This document shows positions 6,804-13,796 of a DNA stretch of 64,000 nucleotides, piece after piece. This DNA is from Nocardiopsis sp. N85 (lineage in GTDB: Bacteria > Actinomycetota > Actinomycetes > Streptosporangiales > Streptosporangiaceae). The number at the start of each line of letters is the position of its first letter. Positions within the stretch are counted from its first letter, which is position 1. The DNA is taken from positions 1 to 64,000 of the forward strand of contig NZ_JARBUT010000025.1 in the NCBI RefSeq assembly GCF_028882275.1, given 5' to 3'. Below the pieces are notes generated by a model. That model saw nothing but the letters and a program-made list of their open reading frames with translations. It was not told where the DNA came from and ran no database searches. A program made the translations under genes and the position numbers.

Positions 6804-6850
6804 GGTGCCACAGCCCACCGGACCTTCGGGTGCCGGTGGGCTGTGGCACC
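6804..6850. terminator. 18-bp perfect hairpin
   Basis: GGTGCCACAGCCCACCGG pairs exactly with its complement at 6833-6850 around an 11-base loop. No T-run follows. It may be a second terminator or a structural DNA site. The rest of the gap to 7080 has the direct repeat CGCCGCGCGAACC (6861 and 6905 regions) and another hairpin at 7022-7058, but no gene. Confidence 0.6.
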
Positions 6851-7021
6851 ACTCCGACCGGCGCCGCGCGAACCATCGCCACCTCGCCCGCGGGGTGAAG
6901 TGGTGCCGCGCGAACCGGCCCTCGGTGCCGTACCCGCCCGCCCCCTTCAGTGAAGGAGAAGCGATCCCACGAACACGACGATGCCCCCGCGCCCCACCCG
7001 GCGCGGGCGTTCACCTCAATC

Positions 7022-7058
7022 GGTCGGGCCGCCGCCCTTGATGGACGGCGGCCCGACC
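7022..7058 (+). terminator. 13-bp hairpin in the leader of the zinc-ribbon gene
   Basis: GGTCGGGCCGCCG pairs with CGGCGGCCCGACC around an 11-base loop, ending 22 bases before the GTG start at 7081. A weaker 8-bp hairpin (CCCGCGCC/GGCGCGGG) lies just upstream. It could be a 5' structural element. Confidence 0.5.
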
Positions 7059-7080
7059 CGCTCTCCGAAGGAGGCTCTGC

Positions 7081-7470
7081 GTGTCCCGTTTCCTTGACCG
7101 CGATGGGTCCCGTTACGGGATCCCGACCTACCCCCGCAACCTCGCTCCTGCCGGACTGGCCACCCGCACGCAGCTCCGCTCGATGGGGTTGCGCCCCGGT
7201 GGCCAAGAGCCCGTCGCCCAGCTGATGTGGCGATCCACCTGCGGTGGATCCCGCGACGGGACTCGGGTCGCCTACCTGTACCGGGTCGACCTGGCACTGC
7301 CGGTGCGGCCCATGACTCCCGCCAAGCAGGCCGCCCTGGACAAGGCCATGCAGGCGCGGCGGACCTGCTGTGACTGCGGCCTCGAACACCCCTACTGCCT
7401 GCCCACTTCGCTGGGGCGCACCTGCCCGCCCGGGGTCGGATGCGCCACCACTGTCGACCTGGCCGCGTAG
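7081..7470 (+). CDS. 129-residue cysteine-rich (zinc-ribbon-like) AICE protein
   Basis: GTG start with AAGGAGG seven bases upstream. The C-terminal half carries TCCDCG, a Cys at the following YCLP and TCPPGVGC, a spacing that suggests a zinc ribbon. The N-terminal half has beta-like segments (SRDGTRVAYLYRVD) and SRFLDRDGSRYGIPTYPRN. Proteins of this look are frequent in Streptomyces conjugative elements but have no assigned role that I know of. It is followed closely by small membrane genes and then the translocase. Confidence 0.6.
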   Translation: MSRFLDRDGSRYGIPTYPRNLAPAGLATRTQLRSMGLRPGGQEPVAQLMWRSTCGGSRDGTRVAYLYRVDLALPVRPMTPAKQAALDKAMQARRTCCDCGLEHPYCLPTSLGRTCPPGVGCATTVDLAA

Positions 7471-7488
7471 GCCGGAACGGAGAACACC

Positions 7489-7656
7489 GTGAACCCGAAG
7501 AAGAAGCCCCTGATGATCGCGACCGTCGCCGCCTGTGTGCTGTTGGGCGGAGCGGTCCTGGTCGGGGCCGGCGACCTGGTCGTCTACCCCCTGGCCTTGG
7601 CGGCCGTGGCCTCCGTCGGTGGCTTGATCTACCTCGCCCGCACCGTCGGGCGCTGA
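7489..7656 (+). CDS. 55-residue two-helix membrane protein
   Basis: GTG start with GGAACGGAG upstream; frame verified codon by codon to TGA 7654-7656. After a basic N-terminus (VNPKKKP) come two hydrophobic segments, about residues 8-28 and 31-50, and a short basic tail. Its size and position match other small membrane proteins of the transfer region. No family is recognised. Confidence 0.5.
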   Translation: MNPKKKPLMIATVAACVLLGGAVLVGAGDLVVYPLALAAVASVGGLIYLARTVGR

Positions 7657-7671
7657 CCTCTGACCCAACGA

Positions 7672-7696
7672 CACCCCGGGCCTGCCGCCCGGGGTG
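7672..7696 (+). terminator. 10-bp hairpin between small membrane genes
   Basis: CACCCCGGGC and GCCCGGGGTG pair across a 5-base loop, immediately before the Shine-Dalgarno site of the next gene. It could modulate translation of 7713-8156. Confidence 0.5.
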
Positions 7697-7712
7697 GAAA
7701 GGACCCCATCCC

Positions 7713-8156
7713 ATGGACGCCTTCCTGGCCGCCGTCATGTTCGGGGCCGCCTGGTGGATCAACAAGCAACACTTCAGGAAGTCCGGCTTGATCGCCCTGG
7801 TGGTCGCGTTCGGCGGCTCGATGCTGCTCTACCGGTCCCCGGCCTCCCAGACCCTGCTCGGGTGGGCCAATGACACCCTTGTCGGCTCCCTGACCGGAAT
7901 GGTCGGCGGCATGCTCGGCGACCCGCTGCCCACCACCGTGGTCTGGGCGGTGATCTGCATCGCCGGATTCGCCGTGACCATCGTGGACCTGTGGAAGAAC
8001 CACAACTACAACGGGGCCGCCATCTTCGCTCTGGTCATCACCCCGATCGCCGCCCACGGAGCCGGATCCGGTGCCCTGCCCGCCCTGATCGACGGCCTGC
8101 ACACCGGCGGCGCCGGTCTGGTCGCCGGCATCGTCGGCGGCGTCGTCGGATCCTGA
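7713..8156 (+). CDS. 147-residue multi-pass membrane protein (transfer region)
   Basis: ATG with GGAAAGGA upstream. Hydrophobic segments lie near residues 2-16, 24-42, 74-93 and 104-122, with a Gly/Ala-rich C-terminus (GLVAGIVGGVVGS). It directly precedes the FtsK-like translocase, where conjugative actinomycete elements usually have Spd or TraA-like membrane proteins. It is probably an accessory protein of the DNA-transfer complex, by context; no motif proves it. A 12-bp hairpin with one mismatch (8188-8216) separates it from the translocase gene. Confidence 0.55.
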   Translation: MDAFLAAVMFGAAWWINKQHFRKSGLIALVVAFGGSMLLYRSPASQTLLGWANDTLVGSLTGMVGGMLGDPLPTTVVWAVICIAGFAVTIVDLWKNHNYNGAAIFALVITPIAAHGAGSGALPALIDGLHTGGAGLVAGIVGGVVGS

Positions 8157-8187
8157 CCGGTCCATCCACCTTCTTCCATCGTCTGCG

Positions 8188-8216
8188 GGGGCCGTCCGGC
8201 ATGCCCGGCCGGCCCC
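8188..8216 (+). terminator. Hairpin before the translocase gene
   Basis: GGGGCCGTCCGG against CCGGCCGGCCCC: 11 of 12 pairs with a 5-base loop, ending 30 bases before the GTG start at 8246. Confidence 0.45.
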
Positions 8217-8245
8217 AGCACCCGACCTCTTCCCAGGAGTGACCC

Positions 8246-10312
8246 GTGTCAGAGACCACCCGCACCCACCGGCACCTGCGGGTCGTGCCCGACGACCCCA
8301 CCGAGGACATCCCCACCGGGGTGACCTGGGACGCCGACACCGACCCCACCGCCTCCGCCGATCAGGAGTCGCCGTCCGCTCCCGGCACTCCGCTGGAGGC
8401 CACCTACGTCTACACCGACACCGAACCCGATGGAGCCCTCACCCCTGCCCAGGCCACCAAGGCCGATCTCACCGACCGGCTCAAGGCGTCGATCTCCGCC
8501 ACGCACACCTACGCCCTGTTCGCCTGGTCGCGCCGGTGGGAGACCTCCATGGGCTACGTCATGGACCCCGCCCTGCGTCAAGAGATGATCGACGCCGCCG
8601 ACGAGGACTTGGACCAGCGCCGCCGTCAGGCCGCGAAGAAGGCCAAGAAGGCACTGACCCCCGAGGACCAGCGCGCCACCAAGCGCACCCTGGAACGGCT
8701 GGAGCGCCGCACCGTCTCGGAGCTGGAGGTCGACGCCCGCGTGCTGCGGGCTCGCGCCGCCCGGCTCGCGGGCCGGTGCGCGATCCCCGCCGCGGTCATC
8801 GTCGGCCCCGTCCTGTTGGCCGCGTCCGGGGTGTGGGCCGGCCTGCTGATCTGGCCCCTCTCCTGGGGATGGCTCGCCCTTCAGGGGCGGGCCCTGGCCC
8901 GCGCGGAAGCGGTCATCACCGCCACCCCGGTCGACGACCGGACCCTTCCCGCCACCCCGGCACCTACCCCGGCACCCCGGGCAGCACGAGGCCCGAGTCC
9001 GGCGAAGGTCCTCGGCGCGACTCCGGCGGAGACAGCCGTCATCCAACGCCTGGACCCCGCCTACTGGGCCGCGAACGCGCGCGAGCGCGGCCTGGACGGC
9101 CTGGAGCCGGACACGCCGACCTTGGGCGTCACCGGGATCTCGGTCCGGATGCGGCTCGGCGGCAAGTGGACCCCCGCCACGTTGCGCGCCAAGTCCGACA
9201 CCCTCAAGGCCATGCTCGCCCTCCCCGAGGGAGCCGGAGTGCAGGTCATGCCCGGCGAGACCGGCGATCTCGCGGTGGTGCGCATCCGCACCCGTACCCC
9301 TGACATCGACGTGGCCTGGAACCCCGACCGGGTCGGGATCGGGATCGTGCCCGAGACCGGTCGAGTCGTGGACCTGAACGCCTACGGTCATCGCGTGGTC
9401 GCCGGGGTCACCGGTGCGGGCAAGAGCACCGGCATGCGTCCCTGGATGGCGTCGGTCGTGCTCAACCCCTTGGCCGCGCTGGTCTTCGTGGACCCAAAGG
9501 GACAGGAGGCCGGGCTGTGGGAACACTGCGCCCGCACCGTCAAGGGCGTGGGGCCGAGCGGGTACGCCCGCATGTACGTCGTGATCAACGAGGTCGTCGA
9601 CGAACTCCAGTGGCGCCAGGAACACGCCGAGGGCACCGACTGGGTGCCGACCGAAGACCACCCCGAGCTGGTCCTGGCCATCGACGAGGGCGCCGCCCTG
9701 GTACGGATGTCCAAGGAGAAGGAGTACCGCGACGTCCTGACCAAGATCGAGTACATCGCCTCACAGGGGCGCGCGGGCAAGGTGTGGATCCACTGGGCCA
9801 CCCAGTACCCGACCAAGGAAGGAGGCATCCCCGCCCAGGTCGTCGAGAACATCGTGGCCCGCCTGGCCCTGCACACCGCCAGCCCGCAGGCCGACCGGGT
9901 GGTCTTCGACGAGCAGGCCACCGCGACCGGGTGGACACCCTCCGAACTGGACCTTCCGGGATGGGGGATGCTCCGGGTGGGCCCCAAGGACGTCCCCGAG
10001 CACATTCGGCTCTGGTATGCCACCGACGCCCAGGTCCAGGCCCTGCCCGCCCGCACCCCTTGGAACCGCCCGGACTCCTCCCGCACCGATCCGGCACCTG
10101 AGTCGGGCGAGGCCGGCGGGGGCGGGAACTGGATCGGCGCCCAGGGCGCCGTCATCGACATGCTCCGCCGTCAGGGACCGCGGACCCTGGCCCAGATCGA
10201 CGCCGAACTCGACTTCTCCAAGTCGATGATCGACCGCGCACTCAAGGAACTTCAGGCCGCCGGCAGGGTCGCCAAGACCGGCGGCTACGGCTCCGCCTGG
10301 AAAGCACTGTGA
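8246..10312 (+). CDS. FtsK/SpoIIIE-type DNA translocase of conjugation (TraB/TraSA-like)
   Basis: Encodes 688 residues from GTG (CAGGAG upstream). After a charged N-terminus and a short transmembrane pair (about 173-211), the P-loop GVTGAGKST lies near residue 390 and the Walker B segment LVLAIDEGAAL near 478. Near the C-terminus (about 630-688) is a winged helix of the FtsK-gamma kind. In Streptomyces plasmids and AICEs a single TraB/TraSA protein of this type forms a hexameric pump that moves double-stranded DNA between hyphae and recognises repeats near its own gene. A cluster of GTGGAC words lies just downstream. It is smaller than host FtsK and sits among transfer genes, so it is not the cell-division protein. 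Confidence 0.88.
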   Translation: MSETTRTHRHLRVVPDDPTEDIPTGVTWDADTDPTASADQESPSAPGTPLEATYVYTDTEPDGALTPAQATKADLTDRLKASISATHTYALFAWSRRWETSMGYVMDPALRQEMIDAADEDLDQRRRQAAKKAKKALTPEDQRATKRTLERLERRTVSELEVDARVLRARAARLAGRCAIPAAVIVGPVLLAASGVWAGLLIWPLSWGWLALQGRALARAEAVITATPVDDRTLPATPAPTPAPRAARGPSPAKVLGATPAETAVIQRLDPAYWAANARERGLDGLEPDTPTLGVTGISVRMRLGGKWTPATLRAKSDTLKAMLALPEGAGVQVMPGETGDLAVVRIRTRTPDIDVAWNPDRVGIGIVPETGRVVDLNAYGHRVVAGVTGAGKSTGMRPWMASVVLNPLAALVFVDPKGQEAGLWEHCARTVKGVGPSGYARMYVVINEVVDELQWRQEHAEGTDWVPTEDHPELVLAIDEGAALVRMSKEKEYRDVLTKIEYIASQGRAGKVWIHWATQYPTKEGGIPAQVVENIVARLALHTASPQADRVVFDEQATATGWTPSELDLPGWGMLRVGPKDVPEHIRLWYATDAQVQALPARTPWNRPDSSRTDPAPESGEAGGGGNWIGAQGAVIDMLRRQGPRTLAQIDAELDFSKSMIDRALKELQAAGRVAKTGGYGSAWKAL

Positions 10313-10338
10313 GTGACCACGATGGGGAACTTCCACTT

Positions 10339-10530
10339 GTCCACCCGACAGGCGACCCCTCCCTCTCACGCACAGTGAACAGCGAAAACGCCACCGGGTC
10401 GGTGTGCGCCCCGATGCAGTGGACGAGTGGACATCCGCCACGTATTCGCAGTTCAGGGCGATGGAATTCGGTGGACTTCCCCGGTGGGAAAGCGAGTGGA
10501 AGTCCACCGATGAAATCCACCTCGGTGGAC
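10339..10530. repeat. GTGGAC word cluster, candidate transfer locus (clt)
   Basis: Six copies of GTGGAC lie in 192 non-coding bases: direct at 10419, 10427, 10471 and 10525, inverted (GTCCAC) at 10339 and 10502. Several extend to a form like GGTGGACWTCC. Clt loci of Streptomyces elements are short repeat clusters next to the tra gene and are bound by the winged helix of TraB. Position and repeat character fit; the sequence word is not one I know. Confidence 0.5.
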
Positions 10531-10550
10531 ATCACCGAACGTCACGAAAT

Positions 10551-10583
10551 CCGGGGGTGCGGCGAAGCTCGCCGCACCCCCGG
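10551..10583. terminator. 15-bp perfect hairpin after the translocase gene
   Basis: CCGGGGGTGCGGCGA and its exact complement are joined by a 3-base loop (AGC). It may end the tra transcript or belong to the transfer locus beside it. Confidence 0.6.
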
Positions 10584-10637
10584 AACCTTCGTCCGCCGGG
10601 CGCTGGCCCGGCCCTCGCACCCGGTGTGCGGGGGCCG

Positions 10638-10657
10638 GGGGACCGCCCGGTCCACCC
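10638..10657 (+). repeat. Leader module copy e
   Basis: GGGGACCGCCCGGTCCACCC, ending 28 bases before the start at 10686. It is nearly identical to copy c although 6.3 kb away. Confidence 0.65.
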
Positions 10658-10685
10658 TCCACCCCACACGGAAGGACTCCCTCCC

Positions 10686-10931
10686 ATGAACACCAGTGGC
10701 CGCCCGATGACCGTCGCCCGCCTGCGGGCCGTGCTCGACTCCATGCACGACGACACCCAGATCACCAACGCCTTCGGGATGTCCCTCACGAGCGCTGTTC
10801 CCTACGACGACGTCTTGGGACTGGCCTTCGAGCCGCTCCACAGCGGGGCGATCAGCAACGCCATCCACGCCACCGGCCCCGTGTCCGGGGTGATGCAGGT
10901 CGGCGACTTCCACGGCGATCTGCACATGTGA
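10686..10931 (+). CDS. 81-residue hypothetical protein
   Basis: ATG with GGAAGGA upstream and a leader module before it. The first 25 residues resemble a short helix that often starts small actinomycete element proteins (MTVARLRAVLDSMHDDTQI); the remainder is beta-like with no hydrophobic helix. It lies between the candidate transfer locus and the sliding-clamp gene. A 10-bp stem (10986-10995 with 11025-11034) follows the stop. No family is recognised. Confidence 0.55.
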   Translation: MNTSGRPMTVARLRAVLDSMHDDTQITNAFGMSLTSAVPYDDVLGLAFEPLHSGAISNAIHATGPVSGVMQVGDFHGDLHM

Positions 10932-10985
10932 CCCCTGCCCTGAAGCGGTCCGCCCGTAGCGCGGGCCGTCTGCCCTGACACACGT

Positions 10986-11034
10986 GAGGGGCACCCGCCG
11001 ACCCATACACGGCAGGTGCCCCTCCTGTGTTTCT
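10986..11034 (+). terminator. Hairpin between small gene and clamp gene
   Basis: GAGGGGCACC pairs with GGTGCCCCTC; the 29-base loop is long, so it is a weak terminator or leader structure ahead of 11057. Confidence 0.4.
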
Positions 11035-11056
11035 ACCACCGAAGGGGATCCCACTC

Positions 11057-12211
11057 ATGAGCGGCACCACGAAAGCGACGCGCACCACCACACTCTCCGG
11101 GGCGGCCGGGCACCTGGCCGAACAGATCGGCTGGATCGCCTCCCACCTGCCCACCCGCCCCGCCATCCCGATCCTGACCGGGATGCGCCTACAGACCACC
11201 GACGACGGGTGGGTCAACGCCCACGGCACCGACCACCGCGTGTGGGCCGTGGCCGACCTGGACACCGACACCGACGGTCCCCTCGACGTGGTGGTCCCCG
11301 GGCGGCTGCTCGCCTCCCTGTTGGTCACCCTGCCCCGCCACCTCATCGTCACGCTCGCCATCGACCCCGACCAGGTCCGCATCGCCTGCGGGCCCACCCG
11401 TGCCAGCATCCGCACCCTGCCCGCCGAGGACTACCCCGAAGCCCCGGCCTGGCCCGAGCCGGTCGGTGTCCTGGACGCCACCCACCTGGCCGAAGCCGCT
11501 TCCCGCATCGTCGGGGCGGCCACCACCGACGAATCCCTGCCCATGTTGCAGGGCATCCACCTCACCTTGGCCGCACAGGGCGCGATGCTGGCCGCCACCG
11601 ACCGGTACCGGTTCGCCGTCGCGACCGCCCCCTGGACACCGACCCTGGACGGCGAGGAACGGGAACGCACCGCCCTGGTCCCCGCCCGCACGCTCCACCA
11701 GGCCGCCAAAGCGCTCGCCCGAAGCGAGACGGTCACCGTGGGCCTGAACGAGAAGGGCGACATGATCGGCCTGTCCGGTGACGGCCGTCGCATCACGACC
11801 ACGCTGATCGACCACGAGTTCCCCACCTGGGAGCGCACGCGCAAGCTGCTGCCCGAGACGGACGTGGAGGTCGACGCCGACATCACCGACCTGATCGAGT
11901 CGGTCAAACGGGTCTCGCTGTTCGCCGAATCCGCCACCCCGGTCCGCATCACCATCACCGAGCCCGGCCTGGTCGTGCGCGCCGGCACCGACGAGATCGC
12001 CGCCGCAGCCGCCGACGTGGACGCCCGTGTGGAGGCCGACCACGAGCTGGTCATCGCAATGAACCCGACCTTCCTGGCCGAAGCGCTCACCTCTCTGCCC
12101 GGCAGCCGGGTCCGGTTCAGCATCGGCCCCGCCGACCGGGCGGTCCTGATCCGGCCCGCCGATGAGGAGGAGACGGGCCTGATGTGGATGCTCATGCCCG
12201 TGCGGCAATGA
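11057..12211 (+). CDS. DNA polymerase III beta sliding clamp homologue (DnaN-like)
   Basis: Encodes 384 residues, the usual length of a bacterial beta clamp, which forms a ring that tethers polymerases to DNA. Family traits seen are IPILTGMRL, DESLPMLQGI, ATDRYRFAVA, HEFPTWERT near residue 255, and the C-terminal MLMPVRQ, which matches the usual MPMR ending by the partner-binding pocket. The ATG at 11057 has GAAGGGG upstream. The host dnaN normally lies at the chromosome origin, so this is an extra copy. It sits between the transfer and replication genes of the element and may serve element replication with the primase-polymerase at 14961. Confidence 0.85.
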   Translation: MSGTTKATRTTTLSGAAGHLAEQIGWIASHLPTRPAIPILTGMRLQTTDDGWVNAHGTDHRVWAVADLDTDTDGPLDVVVPGRLLASLLVTLPRHLIVTLAIDPDQVRIACGPTRASIRTLPAEDYPEAPAWPEPVGVLDATHLAEAASRIVGAATTDESLPMLQGIHLTLAAQGAMLAATDRYRFAVATAPWTPTLDGEERERTALVPARTLHQAAKALARSETVTVGLNEKGDMIGLSGDGRRITTTLIDHEFPTWERTRKLLPETDVEVDADITDLIESVKRVSLFAESATPVRITITEPGLVVRAGTDEIAAAAADVDARVEADHELVIAMNPTFLAEALTSLPGSRVRFSIGPADRAVLIRPADEEETGLMWMLMPVRQ

Positions 12212-12272
12212 CCCTCCGGGCGCGCTCTGCCCACCAGCCCACCCCTTTGGATCGGGTGGTCTGGTGTGCGGA

Positions 12273-12287
12273 GGGTCCGACTGGACC
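12273..12287 (+). repeat. Leader module variant f
   Basis: GGGTCC-GACT-GGACC, the same inverted repeat with arms exchanged, followed by AGTCCACCCC. It ends 33 bases before the GTG start at 12321, the same spacing as copies a and b. Confidence 0.45.
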
Positions 12288-12320
12288 GCAACAGTCCACC
12301 CCGAGCCAGGAGAGAAAGAC

Positions 12321-12527
12321 GTGCGCGGCGAGTACGCCGAGACCGCCGATGAGGTCTTCGTGCCTGCGGCCTACCCCGACCCCAGTGTGTACAGCGCCCA
12401 TGTCCTGGAACAGCGCGGAGACCGGGTGCTCATCTGCTGGATCAGCTACCCGAGGACCGGTTCCACTCAGGAGGTGAGCGCCGATTGGGTGTTCACCACC
12501 ATGGCCGCCGCCCGCGCGGCCCACTGA
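12321..12527 (+). CDS. 68-residue hypothetical protein
   Basis: GTG start with CAGGAGAG upstream. The frame has a strong GC third position. The product looks beta-rich (VYSAHVLEQRGDRVLICWISY), similar to a small OB- or Tudor-like fold, and ends ADWVFTTMAAARAAH. It follows the clamp gene. No family is recognised. Confidence 0.5.
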   Translation: MRGEYAETADEVFVPAAYPDPSVYSAHVLEQRGDRVLICWISYPRTGSTQEVSADWVFTTMAAARAAH

Positions 12528-12532
12528 ACTGG

Positions 12533-12563
12533 GACGGGCTCGGAACCGCATCGGTCCCGAGCC
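12533..12563 (+). terminator. Hairpin after the 68-residue gene
   Basis: CGGGCTCGGAACC with GGTCCCGAGCCCG: 12 of 13 pairs, 5-base loop, starting six bases after the stop codon. Confidence 0.5.
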
Positions 12564-12648
12564 CGCCTCGTGCAGGGCTCTCCCGGGATGTCCTTGGCCG
12601 GACCTGGGCGGGCCCTTTGACTCCCTACAGCGAAGGAGCACCACCAGT

Positions 12649-13074
12649 ATGAACGCCGAACTGATCGAGGGCTTGCGCAACCAGGCCGAGGGCTACACCG
12701 CCCCCACGGCCGCCGTGGAACTGCTCATCGACCACGACGTGTGGCTGCGCCGCCCCGACTTCGTGAACCGGTACGTCCACCAGGTCCCCGCCTCGGAGTT
12801 GTTCGAGCCCGACCGGCCCCTCGCGCACATCGACTGGGACAAGGTCGCCAAAGCCCTGAACCGGCAGGCCTTCCCCGCGTCCTCCTCCGAGATCGCCATG
12901 CTGCGCATCGCCGCCTCCCTGGCCGAGGACCACCCGGTCAAGCTCCGGGACGCTTTGGTCGGCATGGACGCGACCACCACCACGGCGGTGCTCACCGCGA
13001 TCGCCGCCGTCACCGGCCACCGCGACCGCATCACTCTCACCCTGACCGCCCGTAACCGGCCCGACTGGCTCTGA
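12649..13074 (+). CDS. 141-residue hypothetical protein
   Basis: ATG with GAAGGAG upstream. It is soluble and helical, with no metal site or membrane segment. Segments ELIEGLRNQAEGYTAPTAAVE, FVNRYVHQVPASELFEP and IDWDKVAKALNRQAFPASSSE suggest two helical bundles; Trp and Asp at WDKVAKAL recall small actinomycete element proteins of unknown role. It is the last high-GC gene before the low-GC cargo pair. Function is unknown. Confidence 0.55.
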   Translation: MNAELIEGLRNQAEGYTAPTAAVELLIDHDVWLRRPDFVNRYVHQVPASELFEPDRPLAHIDWDKVAKALNRQAFPASSSEIAMLRIAASLAEDHPVKLRDALVGMDATTTTAVLTAIAAVTGHRDRITLTLTARNRPDWL

Positions 13075-13214
13075 CCAGGATGCTTGGAAGCGGCCTGAAC
13101 CGGCGCAAGTCAACTTTGCAACATTCCCCTGGGGGCCTTCAGGCATCGAGAACCCGTGGGGAAGGATGGCACTCATCCATAAGCCGAGCACGACCGAGGG
13201 GAACGAGGCGCGGG

Positions 13215-13796
13215 ATGTCGCAGCCACTACGTGACACGGACATTCGCGAGGTGTTGACCGCAGACCTCAACGCCCGCTACGCCGGTGACTCTCAGACCCT
13301 GATCAGGCATGAACTGGGGTTGTGCGCTGGAGAGCGTCGGGTGGACCTCGCTGTGATCAACGGTGAAATGGTCGGCTATGAGATCAAGAGCGATGTTGAT
13401 CGGCTTGATCGGCTGCCAGAGCAAGCAGAGGCTTATGGGAAGGTCTTCGATCGCATGGTGATCGTGACCACGGATCGCTACCTGGCCGATGCCGTTGCCA
13501 TGCTCCCAACCTGGTGGGAAGTGCTGTGCATCCGACAAGGTCAGAAGGGAGTGTCGTCGGAGCAGGTGCGAGCCGGTAAGCCGAACAAGGGGCAGGACCC
13601 CTTCGCGCTCGCCCAACTGCTCTGGCGTGAAGAGGCCCTGGAGGAGCTCAGGAGCCGTGGTCTTGCCCGGGGGCTGTCGAAGAAGAGGCGCTGGATCATC
13701 TGGCAGCACCTCGCGCAGGCAGTGCCCGTAGCAGAGCTCGGAGACGTGGTTCGCAGGCGGCTTAAGGCTCGCCGAGAGTGGCCAGTCGATGTTTGA
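13215..13796 (+). CDS. sce7726-family protein, PD-(D/E)XK nuclease-like
   Basis: Encodes 193 residues from ATG with GAGG upstream. It begins LRDTDIREVL; the block RRVDLAVINGEMVGYEIKSD contains D-x(10-14)-E-x-K, the active-site pattern of PD-(D/E)XK nucleases, and is followed by VFDRMVIVTTDRYL. These are hallmarks of the sce7726 family, known only as often lying beside sce7725 (beta-family) genes. A beta-family gene converges on it here and their ends overlap by 35 bases (13762-13796). GC content is clearly below the flanking element genes, so the pair is recent cargo. A role in phage defence or as a toxin is plausible but unproven. Confidence 0.75.
   Translation: MSQPLRDTDIREVLTADLNARYAGDSQTLIRHELGLCAGERRVDLAVINGEMVGYEIKSDVDRLDRLPEQAEAYGKVFDRMVIVTTDRYLADAVAMLPTWWEVLCIRQGQKGVSSEQVRAGKPNKGQDPFALAQLLWREEALEELRSRGLARGLSKKRRWIIWQHLAQAVPVAELGDVVRRRLKARREWPVDV

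Noticed and set aside
8246..10312. Host chromosome-partition FtsK
   Set aside because: Too short, with one transmembrane pair only and placed among transfer genes; fits TraB/TraSA.
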